From contig CAZGML010000002.1 in the NCBI GenBank assembly GCA_964526965.1, positions 1 to 64,000 of the forward strand: a DNA stretch of 64,000 bases. The letters run 5' to 3'. Positions 8,390 through 16,540 of the stretch are shown in pieces. The notes beneath the pieces were generated by a model that saw nothing but the letters and a program-made list of their open reading frames with translations, searched no databases and was not told the origin of the DNA. Origin of the DNA: UBA6265 sp964526965. Its GTDB lineage: Bacteria > Chloroflexota > Chloroflexia > Thermomicrobiales > UBA6265. Position numbers and translations under genes: made by a program. How positions within the stretch are numbered: position 1 is the first letter of the stretch; every line of letters begins with the position of its first letter.

Positions 8390-8690
8390 CATCGTCAGCA
8401 CGTGACGATGCCAGGGACGAGGGGCATGGCCGCACTCGTGGTACCACCCTTGGGTTGCGTGCACCTCGCGGCACACGCCTCAACACCTGGCGCCGGGGAG
8501 GAACCCCTTAAGCAGGTGCGCCTGGTAACGGAGGCAATCCGGCACCGTCTACTTACACGGAGGGGCCGTGCTTTCGGGGTACGGCTCAGAGGTCATCTCG
8601 GCGTTCGGGAGTACGATGCCGCATTTCAGCGTGCGCGGCTCTCTGCTATCGCTCTGGTCGAGCGCCTACCCATCCTCATCATCGCCCGCG
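8390..8690 (-). promoter_or_regulatory. T-box riboswitch leader of metG (Met specifier)
   Basis: Read on the minus strand, the leader carries the diagnostic T-box AAGGGTGGTACCACG (8451-8437). It pairs to form the antiterminator AGGG-TGGTACC-ACGAG ... CTCGT-CCCT (8450-8413). Upstream lies a Stem I-like region with GATGAGGATGGGTAGG, AGAGAGCCGC and GCTGAAATGC. Its 3' side ends in GAGATGACCTCTGAGC, placing AUG (8596-8594) at the specifier position. The variable base of UGGN is U, which fits A73 of tRNA-Met. A hairpin CATCGTCA/TGACGATG (8410-8390) follows without a U tract. TGGTACC (8446-8440) is exactly complementary to GGTACCA (8345-8339) in the ribosome-binding site, so control may be translational. 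Exact 5' end not determined. Confidence 0.85.
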
Positions 8691-8748
8691 GAGGGGTACT
8701 CCGCGTGCCTATTAGTGTACATGAGGCCTGAACGAAATGCGCACGGGG

Positions 8749-9264
8749 TCAGGAAGCGGCCTGCTCCATCTCTGGTTCTGAATCCGCTTCGTTCGGCAGG
8801 TTGCGCATGCGGCTTAGGATATTGTTCAGCACCTCAACCTGCTCGCCCAGCTTTGCAAGGTCTGTTTCGCTGAGTTCTGAAAGCTCTTCCTGCAAGGGCG
8901 CCGTGAAGAGGCGTTCTATCCAGTCGCTGATATCGACGCCCTTTTGCGTGAGCACCAGGTAGTGGCGGCGCCGATCCTCAAAGGCGACTTCCCGGGTGAG
9001 GTATCCGCCTCGCTCCAGTTTGTCGACCGCGCGGGTAATGGCGCTGTTCTGCACACCGAAATGTTTGGCGATGCCGGTAGGTGTGAGCTCTTGCTCTTCA
9101 TCGGCTGCCTTGCGCAATACCCAGAGGATAGATGCCTGCCGGAAGCCAATGCTGCCGTATGGCGTTTCAAAATCCCTCACGTCAATCGCCCACAGGCCCC
9201 AACCCGGCAAGGTGTGAACCATGCGAGCGGCTAATTCGAGGGCGCCGTTTTGATCGTTCGACAT
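8749..9264 (-). CDS. MarR-family regulator, module 1
   Basis: A 171-residue winged-helix regulator. The recognition region is LTPTGIAKHFGVQNSAITRAVDKLERGGYLTRE, and the wing is FEDRRRHYLVLTQKG, both standard MarR features. The long N-terminal arm (WGLWAIDVRDFETPYGSIGFRQASILWVLRK) is shared with the second MarR of the window at 15318-15803, so the two are paralogues. It is the third gene of an operon after a Tat flavoprotein and an alpha/beta-fold protein, and probably represses its own operon in response to a small ligand. GGAGGT lies ten bases before the ATG. It is followed by the metG leader on the same strand. Confidence 0.88.
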   Translation of the reverse strand: MSNDQNGALELAARMVHTLPGWGLWAIDVRDFETPYGSIGFRQASILWVLRKAADEEQELTPTGIAKHFGVQNSAITRAVDKLERGGYLTREVAFEDRRRHYLVLTQKGVDISDWIERLFTAPLQEELSELSETDLAKLGEQVEVLNNILSRMRNLPNEADSEPEMEQAAS

Positions 9265-9305
9265 AATATGGACACCTCCAGTAAAAGCCGATCAATCGGC
9301 ACTTG

Positions 9306-9965
9306 TTACTGCGCCAAAAACTTCACTCCGTGTTGAGCAAGCCAACCGCTTACATCTATTGTATCAGGTGAAACGCCTGATTGCGTTATTGTCGACACAC
9401 CTGCATTCCAGTCGCGCAGTTGATTCTCAAGATCAGAGCCTGCCAACACACCCGGTCCCTCCTTTTCTGCAGGGTTAACGAGCAGAACCGGCAGATGGTT
9501 CAATGGCGCAAGCGGTGGATCCCAGCCCGGCACGACGGGGAGGAATGTGTTGATGGCGATGACACCGCTTATCAGTTCCGGCACGGCGAGCGCGGTCGCG
9601 AGGGCCATGATTCCTCCCTGCCCGATTCCCACCAGGTAGGGCAGTTGAGGCGATTCTTGCCCGGATCGGTCGACTTCATCCCAGAGGAATCGCTCGATCT
9701 CCGAGAGGGAATCGCCGAAGAAGATGGGAGATGGCCGTTCGATCGGCCCCAGGAACCAGGTGTAGCCAACAATATCGTGGCTCACAAAGACACCCTTGTA
9801 GGATTCGAGTGCGAGCACGCGCCCATTTGGCGATATGGCCGTGCCCCAATCGGCAACATCACGGGCGAACTGATTGTGATCGTGCAGGGTGATGACCGTC
9901 GGGCCGTCGGTCTTTTCTTGCACCGAATAATGGATGAGCTGACTAAGAGGACGTTTGGTGGACAT
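9306..9965 (-). CDS. Alpha/beta-hydrolase-fold protein without nucleophile, module 1
   Basis: A 219-residue protein with the alpha/beta hydrolase pattern of the phospholipase/carboxylesterase kind: TVITLHDHNQF, then LALESYKG, then the elbow LVGIGQGGIMALATAL. The elbow normally reads GxSxG. Here G115 sits where the serine should be (GIGQGG against GFSQGG), so ordinary ester hydrolysis is not expected. The paralogue in module 2 has the same change. It may act as a binding partner, or use another chemistry. The ATG at 9965 follows GGAGA at five bases. The gene lies between a Tat flavoprotein and a MarR regulator and is preceded by a terminator. Confidence 0.75.
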   Translation of the reverse strand: MSTKRPLSQLIHYSVQEKTDGPTVITLHDHNQFARDVADWGTAISPNGRVLALESYKGVFVSHDIVGYTWFLGPIERPSPIFFGDSLSEIERFLWDEVDRSGQESPQLPYLVGIGQGGIMALATALAVPELISGVIAINTFLPVVPGWDPPLAPLNHLPVLLVNPAEKEGPGVLAGSDLENQLRDWNAGVSTITQSGVSPDTIDVSGWLAQHGVKFLAQ

Positions 9966-9981
9966 GCATATCTCCATTAAC

Positions 9982-10012
9982 AAAAAAGGAGGGTGCTACG
10001 AGAGCACCCTCC
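9982..10012 (-). terminator. Intrinsic terminator inside module 1
   Basis: On the minus strand a 10-bp stem (GGAGGGTGCT with AGCACCCTCC, five-base loop) is followed by six T. It lies between the flavoprotein stop and the start of the alpha/beta-fold gene, so most transcripts should stop after the flavoprotein. The equivalent hairpin recurs in module 2. Confidence 0.85.
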
Positions 10013-10026
10013 CATACCACGTGATA

Positions 10027-11865
10027 TTAGGATACCGGTTTCTCGTCGGACGCTACTGCGTGTAATGCTGCCTGGTAGCCCCAAACGTGGGCATTACCCA
10101 GGGTGGCACCACCGCCCCAGTAGGCGTTGACGCTGGTGGATGCAACTGCGTTTCCGGCACCGTACAGTCCGTCGATCGGGGTGTTGTCCCACCGGACGAT
10201 CTGGCCGTGGTTGTTGATAACCGGGCCACCGTTCGTATCCACCGCCGCCGGGCTGGTGATGAAGGCGTAGTATGGGCCCTCGTCGCTCAACGGGTACATG
10301 GCAACGTTCGGCTGGTCTGGCGAGGGGTACTCCTCCAGGTTGGCGGTCTGCGCCATCGGGCCGTACGGCACGTTGGTATCGTAGCCGCGCTCACCACGCT
10401 CGAAGTCTTCATCCACGCCGGTGGAGGCAAACTCATTGAATCTTGCGACTTCGTCGGCCAGGTTAGCGGCGAAGTTCTCGTGCAGTTCGAAGCTGCCGGT
10501 GACATCGGAAAGCGATTCAACGCGCTCGGCAATGGCTTCAGCGAGCTCCTCAATGGTGTTTCCGCTCACGATGTATGGCGCCGTGGAGGGGTCGCTCGGC
10601 AGCGGGAAGCTTCCGCCCCAGTTGTCCTGCATGCGCTGGTCATACACGAAGAAGCCGAGTCGGTTGGTCCAGTCGCCTTCGTTTGGGTTGTAATCGAAGT
10701 GCGCCATTGGGCGATCCTGGTAGCTGCGCTTCTCGTTTCCGAACCGGCGACCATTGCGGTTGACGATCATGAAGGAATCGCCGTTGAAGAACCAGGTGCA
10801 GTTGTAGGCGGCGCTGTTGGCAACCCCCTGCTCGAAGATGCTGGAGTTACGCCACACGTTCTGCAGGTTGCTGAGCTTGGCACCGAGCCTGGATGTGATG
10901 CGGAGCAGGTCGCCTTCGTTGGTGGGCGCCGAGCAGCCACCGAAGTACGGCAAGCCGACCAGGTTGTGCATCATGTCTTGGTTGCGGCCAAAGCCACCAC
11001 TGCCGAAAATGACACCCTTGCGGGCGCGTACGGCGATCTTCGTCTCGGTTACCGGAGTGGCCTCTGGCGTGCCGGTCTCCGTGCTGCCGGAAGACGGCAG
11101 CACGGAGACCTCCACACCGATAATCTGGTCATCGGCGTTCACGATCACATTGTCGACGCGATGCAGCAGGTGCAGGTCAACACCTTGCTCTTCGATCCAC
11201 GCCTGGTAGCCACCAATGAGCTCACCACCACCGCCGACGCCACCATCTTCCGTCTCCGGGTGGAGTGTGCGATGTGTTGGCTGCACGTTCTCTTCAAAGT
11301 GGTCCATGTAGTCGATCTGAACCTGGTCGAAATTCGGACCGAAGTTCTGACCATAAATCCACTTGACGGCGCCAACCTCTTCCAGCAGCGCCGTGACTTC
11401 CGGCGAGACATCGACATAGGTCGAGATATTCTCATACACCTCTGCCGGCAGGCCGAGTGTCTCGTGGTTTGGGCTGTACAGGTGTGGGTAGGAGTAGCGA
11501 GCCATGTACTTGATAACCTCCTCGCGGGGGTCGTCAATACCATCGGCCTGCATAAGGGAGCTGTTTGGGAACCAGGATCCGCCACCAGATGCGAGGGTGG
11601 TGCCGCCAGCGTAGGAACCCTTTTCGTACATCACAACATCCGCGCCCTGGTGCCGCGCGGTAATGGCGGCTGCAAACGCTGCACCGCCGGAGCCAACCAC
11701 AACAACGTCGTGCTCGGCGTCCCAGCCATCCTGTGCGGCGGCCTTCGATGCGGTGAAGGGCACCACGCCAAAGCCTGCTGTAGCGGCAGAGGCAGCGCCT
11801 ACCCCGCTTGCTTTAAGAAACCCGCGACGCGATACACGCAAACGGGAATCAGACAAAACGCTCAT
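10027..11865 (-). CDS. Tat-exported FAD-dependent oxidoreductase, module 1
   Basis: A 612-residue flavoprotein of the FAD_binding_2 kind (fumarate reductase and ketosteroid dehydrogenase group). The signal is RVSRRGFLKASGVGAAS, a Tat motif that exports a folded protein with its cofactor. After cleavage near AAAQ comes the dinucleotide fold DVVVVGSGGAAFAAAITA. The C-terminus GLYGAGNAVAST...YWGGGATLGNAHVWGYQAA closes the FAD site as in ketosteroid dehydrogenases. A low-complexity linker with TPEATP interrupts the middle of the protein around residue 270. The substrate is unknown, and the active-site residues of known relatives were not assigned. ATG 11865 follows AGGAGA at five bases. It heads an operon with an alpha/beta-fold protein and MarR. 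Confidence 0.88.
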   Translation of the reverse strand: MSVLSDSRLRVSRRGFLKASGVGAASAATAGFGVVPFTASKAAAQDGWDAEHDVVVVGSGGAAFAAAITARHQGADVVMYEKGSYAGGTTLASGGGSWFPNSSLMQADGIDDPREEVIKYMARYSYPHLYSPNHETLGLPAEVYENISTYVDVSPEVTALLEEVGAVKWIYGQNFGPNFDQVQIDYMDHFEENVQPTHRTLHPETEDGGVGGGGELIGGYQAWIEEQGVDLHLLHRVDNVIVNADDQIIGVEVSVLPSSGSTETGTPEATPVTETKIAVRARKGVIFGSGGFGRNQDMMHNLVGLPYFGGCSAPTNEGDLLRITSRLGAKLSNLQNVWRNSSIFEQGVANSAAYNCTWFFNGDSFMIVNRNGRRFGNEKRSYQDRPMAHFDYNPNEGDWTNRLGFFVYDQRMQDNWGGSFPLPSDPSTAPYIVSGNTIEELAEAIAERVESLSDVTGSFELHENFAANLADEVARFNEFASTGVDEDFERGERGYDTNVPYGPMAQTANLEEYPSPDQPNVAMYPLSDEGPYYAFITSPAAVDTNGGPVINNHGQIVRWDNTPIDGLYGAGNAVASTSVNAYWGGGATLGNAHVWGYQAALHAVASDEKPVS

Positions 11866-11994
11866 TAATGTCTCCTGACATTTCAATTGCCCTGATCTGA
11901 ATTACGATATCCAGTCCAACCAGATGCTTGCTAAACGCAAATATAGTGATCAGGTGCAGCAATACCCATGACCTGGTGAAATAGATACCCTGAC

Positions 11995-12023
11995 AGCTTA
12001 TGTAGGGGAAACCTCGATGTCAA
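11995..12023 (-). promoter_or_regulatory. Promoter of flavoprotein module 1
   Basis: On the minus strand TTGACA (12023-12018) and TAAGCT (12000-11995) are separated by 17 bases. The spacer carries an element, read on the plus strand as TGTAGGGGAAACCTCGATGT, that reappears in the module 2 promoter. The -10 box is poor, which fits a regulated promoter. Confidence 0.55.
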
Positions 12024-12151
12024 GGCAAAAAGTGATATCTGTCACGAATTGCCAGCAAGCTTGCTGAAAATCCACGTTTGAGAGCTCAGGCGCACCCGAC
12101 TCTCAACTCCCGCGTTGACCTGAAAGTCTGATCGACAGCCTTATAAAAGCG

Positions 12152-12207
12152 AACAACTCCACTGAGGTTGGGCTGAGTACATCAGCCTCATCCTCAGGGG
12201 AGTTGTT
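12152..12207 (-). terminator. Large terminator hairpin after the binding-protein gene
   Basis: Arms AACAACTCCACTGAGG and CCTCAGGGGAGTTGTT pair at 15 of 16 positions around an inner stem GGCTGA/TCAGCC. On the minus strand it is followed by CGCTTTT. It lies 3' of the substrate-binding protein gene. Confidence 0.75.
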
Positions 12208-12258
12208 CTCTATGGACGATTCGTTATCCAACGCAAAGAACGTTGGATCGGTTGTGAC

Positions 12259-14106
12259 TTAACTATCCGCGTAGTTCCAGTTTGCGATGTTCCAGTAGTC
12301 GTACGAGAAGGCCGCCAGGGAGATGTTCTCCTCTCGCAGCTGGTTGCTCATACCGCGTGGAGTGCCGACCAGAATGAGCGGAACGAGTACGTGTTCGTTG
12401 ATGAGGTGATCGTTCATCTGAATAAAGAGGTCGGCCAGCGCATCGGCATCGGTTTCCTGCAGGGCCGCTTCGTACAGGGCGTCATACTCCTCCGAAATGT
12501 AGCGGCTGTTGTTGGATCCAGACCATCCGTTGCTTTCCTGCGCGACATTGCTGGCATCCTCGCCGGAATACCAGTTGGACATGAACGAGATCGGGCGCGG
12601 CGAATCCGGCACCGATTTGTACATGCACATGTCCCAGAAGAAATGGTTGATGTTCTGGTCGTTCCCGGCTGATCCATCGTAGAACATGCCCGGGTCAATC
12701 GACTCCAGCAGGATCTTAAAGCCGATGTCTTCGAGGTTCGCCATCACCACAGATTGGGTTTTCTGGCTTATTGCGTTGGTTTCGGTGGCATAGGTCAGTT
12801 CGAGGGCAACGCCGTCCTTCTTGCGCACATCGCCATCCATCACCCAGCCGGCGTCCTCCAATACCTGTCGGGCACGCTCCGGATCAAAGACGTACTCGGT
12901 GTTTTCGGAGTAGGTGGCCGGGTCTCCCTGCACGATATTCACCGCCACCGACATATCGTCGCCGTAGAACTGATCGCGAATGATCTGGCGATTGATCGCG
13001 TAGCTGATCGCTTCGCGTACGGCCGGATCGCTCAGGCGCGGGTTCGGCGTGTTCATCTCGGCTCTCTGGCCATCGACTTCTGTATGAGGATCAGCGAACT
13101 GGAAATTGAGGCGTTCCACCGTAGCCGCCCCGAAAGGAATTGTGCGACCCGGCGAATCCTCTCCCTGCATCTCCTGCAAGATCTCGAATTCCGTCTGCAG
13201 GTACCAGGCGTAGTCGTACTCGCCTGTCTGGATCACCGCACGAGCTGCGGCAGCGGGATCGCCACCTCCCTTGAGGTAGATGCTGCTGAAGAACGGTTTG
13301 TTCGGCTCGCGATAGTGCTCATTGATCACGTATCGCACCTCATCGTTCGGCGTGAACGATTCCACCATGTACGGCCCAGTACCTACGGGACTGGAGAGGA
13401 ACGCATCATGCGCTTCCGGCCCAGCCTCCAGGATGTGCTTCGGATAGAGATATCCGGAGGATGTTCCGGCAAATGGCGTCATCCAGAATGGATTCGGCGC
13501 TGAGAACGTGACCGTCGCCGTGAGTTCATCCACCACCTCCACGCTCTCAATCGCTTCGAATTGCGAATAGCTGGTGGCAGAGTTGTCCTTGTCCAGCACC
13601 CACTCGATCGTGAATTTGATGTCCTCTGCAGTCACCGGCGTACCGTCGTTCCAGAGCAGGTCTGGCAACAGTTCGAGCGTGACCTGTGTGAGGTCCTCAT
13701 TGAGCATGCCGTTTTCCTGCGTTGGCACCTGCGTAATGAGGTTGGGATACATTTGCGCATCGGTGAGGTAGTGGATCAGTGGCTCCACCACCGGCAGGGC
13801 AGCGAGATAATCCTTCACGCCGGTGGAGACGTGCGGACTGAGCTGCGTCGGGGCTTGCCACTGGATGATGTTGAGCTCGGGTCCGGCACCACGCTCCTGG
13901 TTTTCCGTGCCAAAGTCCGGCCGCTTTGGTGCATCTGCCGGTGTGGCATCCGGAGTGGACTGGGCCGCCGTTGCCCGATCAGCGAGAAAGCTGATTGAGG
14001 CGGCGCTCAGGCCGAGAGCCGTTGCCTGTCGCACGAATGCACGACGAGAGATATCGCCCCGCACGAATGCATCGAAAATAGTTCGGAGATGATTTCGGTC
14101 AGCCAC
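12259..14106 (-). CDS. Tat-exported peptide/nickel-type ABC substrate-binding protein
   Basis: A 615-residue solute-binding protein of the SBP_bac_5 (DppA/OppA) family. The N-terminus has SRRAFVRQATALGLSAAS, a Tat-like signal, followed by AQSTPDATPADAP. The mature part has the usual pieces: LNIIQWQAPTQLSPH, LPDLLWNDGTPVTAEDIKFTIEWVL in two parts, VGTGPYMVESFTPNDEVRY and the late REAISYAINRQIIRD. It should capture an oligopeptide or similar ligand outside the membrane. No permease or ATPase gene lies within reach in the window, so it is an orphan that must share a transporter encoded elsewhere. The start is GTG 14106 behind GGGACGG. It lies between the two flavoprotein modules. Confidence 0.88.
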   Translation of the reverse strand: MADRNHLRTIFDAFVRGDISRRAFVRQATALGLSAASISFLADRATAAQSTPDATPADAPKRPDFGTENQERGAGPELNIIQWQAPTQLSPHVSTGVKDYLAALPVVEPLIHYLTDAQMYPNLITQVPTQENGMLNEDLTQVTLELLPDLLWNDGTPVTAEDIKFTIEWVLDKDNSATSYSQFEAIESVEVVDELTATVTFSAPNPFWMTPFAGTSSGYLYPKHILEAGPEAHDAFLSSPVGTGPYMVESFTPNDEVRYVINEHYREPNKPFFSSIYLKGGGDPAAAARAVIQTGEYDYAWYLQTEFEILQEMQGEDSPGRTIPFGAATVERLNFQFADPHTEVDGQRAEMNTPNPRLSDPAVREAISYAINRQIIRDQFYGDDMSVAVNIVQGDPATYSENTEYVFDPERARQVLEDAGWVMDGDVRKKDGVALELTYATETNAISQKTQSVVMANLEDIGFKILLESIDPGMFYDGSAGNDQNINHFFWDMCMYKSVPDSPRPISFMSNWYSGEDASNVAQESNGWSGSNNSRYISEEYDALYEAALQETDADALADLFIQMNDHLINEHVLVPLILVGTPRGMSNQLREENISLAAFSYDYWNIANWNYADS

Positions 14107-14260
14107 TGTTCCGTCCCTTCGCTGTAAGTCCTGCTAATAGAAACCTCGTCGGAATTCGGGATATCGGCGTGGATTGGGTCATCTTCGTTGACGATGCACT
14201 CATGCTAGGCGCAGCGCGCATTATTGGCAATAGCGTGGCTCCTGGCCTGGTTAACGCTAC

Positions 14261-15220
14261 CTACGCGTATTTCGGCAGGATCTCCTGTTTGGCCATGTCG
14301 AGGAAGTTCTCCTGGTCCGGGCCGATCTGGTGCAGGTAGATATGCGTGAATCCAGCGTCGATATAAGTCTGGATTTGCTGATGGATCTTGTCGACGTCTG
14401 GACCGCACGTGATTTTCTCCGCGACGAGGTCCGGCGTCGCGAACGATTTAATCGCCTCCTGGTAGTGCTTGGGAAGCGAAAGCTCCTGCGAGGTTTGCCC
14501 GCCCAGGATCGAGTGACCCCAATACTGGAGCGCGGTTTCTTTGGCCTGCTGTTCGTCCTCGCCATAGCAGAGATGAATCTGCCCGTAGGCCGGTTTGCCC
14601 TCACCGCCAGCAGCGCGGAACGCATCAACCGCTTCCTTGTTGGGGGCCGTTGAAACGATGGCGTCACCGATCTTTCCGGCGATCGTCGCGCTTTCCGGGC
14701 CGGTAGCGCTGATGATTACCGGCGGAAGCTCTTTCGGCAAGGTGTAGAGCTTCGCGTTGTGCACGGTGTAGTACTCGCCTTCCACCGTGGTGTAGTTGCC
14801 TTCCCACAGTTCGCGGATGATCTCCAGCGATTCTTTCATCATCGCCTGGCGCACCGAGACCGGAGGCCAAACCTTGCCCGTGATGTGCTCGTTGAGCGCC
14901 TCACCAGTGCCGATACCGAAGCTGAATCGGCCGGGCATCATATCGGCGACCGTCGCAGCGGCCTGTGCCATGATCGTTGGATGATAATGATGACTCAGTG
15001 GAGTCACGCCGGTCATGATCGGGATTTTTGACGTGCGGGTTGCGATGCCACCAAGCACACTCCACACGAACGGACTGTGCCCCTGCGAATCCATCCAGGG
15101 ATGGAAGTGATCGGAAATGCTGGCGAAATCGAAGCCGGTCTCCTCGGCTTTTACCGCGTGGTCGATCAGTTCTGTGCCGTTGAATTCTTCCGAAGAAAGT
15201 GTGTAGCCAATCTGAACCAT
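14261..15220 (-). CDS. F420-dependent oxidoreductase, glucose-6-phosphate dehydrogenase-like
   Basis: A 319-residue luciferase-like (LLM) TIM-barrel protein of the F420/G6PDH-type family. Diagnostic pieces are GYTLSSEEFNGTELIDHAV, ASISDHFHPWMDSQGHSPF, MTGVTPLSHHYHP, FSFGIGTGEALNEH and ATGPESATIAGKIGDA. Members transfer hydride between a substrate and deazaflavin F420 in the cytoplasm. The real substrate cannot be inferred from sequence. It follows the module 2 MarR gene by 97 bases on the same strand. GGAAGGA lies nine bases before ATG. The product implies that the host makes F420. Confidence 0.88.
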   Translation of the reverse strand: MVQIGYTLSSEEFNGTELIDHAVKAEETGFDFASISDHFHPWMDSQGHSPFVWSVLGGIATRTSKIPIMTGVTPLSHHYHPTIMAQAAATVADMMPGRFSFGIGTGEALNEHITGKVWPPVSVRQAMMKESLEIIRELWEGNYTTVEGEYYTVHNAKLYTLPKELPPVIISATGPESATIAGKIGDAIVSTAPNKEAVDAFRAAGGEGKPAYGQIHLCYGEDEQQAKETALQYWGHSILGGQTSQELSLPKHYQEAIKSFATPDLVAEKITCGPDVDKIHQQIQTYIDAGFTHIYLHQIGPDQENFLDMAKQEILPKYA

Positions 15221-15317
15221 AGGTAATATTCCTTCCTGTGGAGCGAGGCGATGATTGCCGCCGCCTACCGTTTGGGAAGGTGAAATGCCATTTTCGTGCC
15301 AAGGAGATGGATGGTAG

Positions 15318-15803
15318 TTAGGACCCGATTGGCTTCGCAGCCAGCTTTTTGATCAGCCCGTGCAAGACATTAACGCTGTTTTGAAGCTCGATAAGTGTTT
15401 CGTGATCCAGATCAGACATTGCTTCCTGAATGGCTGTGGTGTACAGGTTCTCGATGTATTTGCTGGCCTGTACGCCTTTTGGGGTGAGCGAGAGGAGTTG
15501 GCGTCGGCGGTCTTCGGTGGACGTGATTCGCTCGATCAGGCCGAGATGAACCAGGTGATCGCTTGCGCGGGTGATGACGCTGTCTTGAACGCCTATTTCG
15601 GCAGCGATGACGGAGGTTGTATTGTGATTCAACTTTCCGTCTACTGTGCCTTTGCGAAGAATCCACATAATGCTGGTTTGGCGGTATCCAATGCGGCCGT
15701 AAGGCGTATCCACCTCGCTCAGGTAGGCCGCCCACGATCCCCAACGAGGTAGCGTTGTAACCATTGCCAGTGCAAGTTCGGATCGGGAGACGTTGTCAGT
15801 CAT
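15318..15803 (-). CDS. MarR-family regulator, module 2
   Basis: A 161-residue winged-helix protein with recognition region TTSVIAAEIGVQDSVITRASDHLVHLGLIERI and wing TEDRRRQLLSLTPKG. The N-terminal arm (LPRWGSWAAYLSEVDTPYG) and GYRQTSIMWILRK repeat the pattern of the first MarR, so it is the equivalent gene of the duplicated operon. It probably regulates the flavoprotein operon, possibly with cross-talk between the two copies. It starts 25 bases after the alpha/beta-fold gene. Confidence 0.88.
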   Translation of the reverse strand: MTDNVSRSELALAMVTTLPRWGSWAAYLSEVDTPYGRIGYRQTSIMWILRKGTVDGKLNHNTTSVIAAEIGVQDSVITRASDHLVHLGLIERITSTEDRRRQLLSLTPKGVQASKYIENLYTTAIQEAMSDLDHETLIELQNSVNVLHGLIKKLAAKPIGS

Positions 15804-15828
15804 TGGTCACTACCTACATGAACGAGCT

Positions 15829-16491
15829 CTATTTCGGCGAAGGTGCAAGCCTACGCGTTTCGTTGGCTTCGATCCATTTGGCAAGAACCTGTGTGTCGGC
15901 GGGGTCCTCTATAGCGGGATGTGTATCCACGCGGGCACCCCACTCAGAGAGCTGTGAGACCAACGAATCGCCTTCCAGCACACGAAGTTTACCCGTTTCA
16001 ACCGGGTTGATGAGCAGGATGGGAAGATTATTGACTGGAGCGAGTGGTGGATCCCAGCCCCCGACCACTGGCAGGAACGCATCGATAGCGATAACGCCGC
16101 TGAGGAGATCGGGCACTGCCAGTGCTGCAGCGATTGCCATGATGCCACCCTGTCCGATACCCACCAAATACGGCAACTCGGGCTCGGTTTCACCGGAGCG
16201 ATCGATGACATCCCACAGGAAGCGTTCGATTTCTTGCAGTGAATCACCGAAGAAGCTTGGAGAAGGAGCCGTATTCGGGCCGAGGAACCACGTGTATCCG
16301 ACGATGTCTCTCATCACGAACACACCCTTGTAGGATTCGAGTGCGATCACCCTGCCATCGGGTGTGGCTGTTTTTCCCCAGGCGGCTACATCTGGACCGA
16401 ACTGATTGTGATCGTGAAGTGTGATCACCAGGGGCGTGCCGGTGCCGGCCTGGATATTTGAGTAGATGAGTTGACTGAGCGGTCTGGGCAC
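15829..16491 (-). CDS. Alpha/beta-hydrolase-fold protein without nucleophile, module 2
   Basis: A 220-residue paralogue of the module 1 protein. It shares RPLSQLIY, VITLHDHNQF, ALESYKGVFV, DIVGYTWFLGP and the elbow LVGIGQGGIMAIAAAL. G113 again replaces the nucleophilic serine. The C-terminus differs (AKWIEANETRRLAPSPK) and has no histidine at the place where a catalytic one would be expected. Retention of an inactive elbow in two diverged copies argues that the fold is kept for something other than serine hydrolysis. It lies between the Tat flavoprotein and MarR genes. Confidence 0.75.
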   Translation of the reverse strand: MPRPLSQLIYSNIQAGTGTPLVITLHDHNQFGPDVAAWGKTATPDGRVIALESYKGVFVMRDIVGYTWFLGPNTAPSPSFFGDSLQEIERFLWDVIDRSGETEPELPYLVGIGQGGIMAIAAALAVPDLLSGVIAIDAFLPVVGGWDPPLAPVNNLPILLINPVETGKLRVLEGDSLVSQLSEWGARVDTHPAIEDPADTQVLAKWIEANETRRLAPSPK

Positions 16492-16505
16492 GTGGGTTCT
16501 CCGGT

Positions 16506-16531
16506 GGAGGGCACCTCCGACGGTGCCCTCC
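16506..16531 (-). terminator. Hairpin inside module 2
   Basis: GGAGGGCACC and GGTGCCCTCC form a 10-bp stem with a six-base loop between the flavoprotein and alpha/beta-fold genes, at the same place as the module 1 terminator. The T tract is missing here, so it is a weak terminator or an mRNA-stability element. Confidence 0.55.
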
Positions 16532-16540
16532 GGAACGAAA

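Larger units (their letters stand above)
11866..12258. other. Leader and intergenic region of module 1
   Basis: This stretch holds no protein gene that I can support. It contains the 130-base 5' leader and promoter of the flavoprotein operon (11995-12023) and the terminator of the binding-protein gene (12152-12207). A 16-codon frame on the plus strand at 12212-12262 runs into the 3' end of the binding-protein gene and is not called. Confidence 0.6.

Noticed and set aside
10087..11868. 593-codon plus-strand frame opposite the module 1 flavoprotein
   Set aside because: No protein motif, and the opposite strand carries an unmistakable Tat flavoprotein. GC-rich codon bias keeps antisense frames open.
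12212..12262. 16-codon plus-strand frame after the large hairpin
   Set aside because: It runs into the 3' end of the binding-protein gene on the opposite strand and is better explained as chance.
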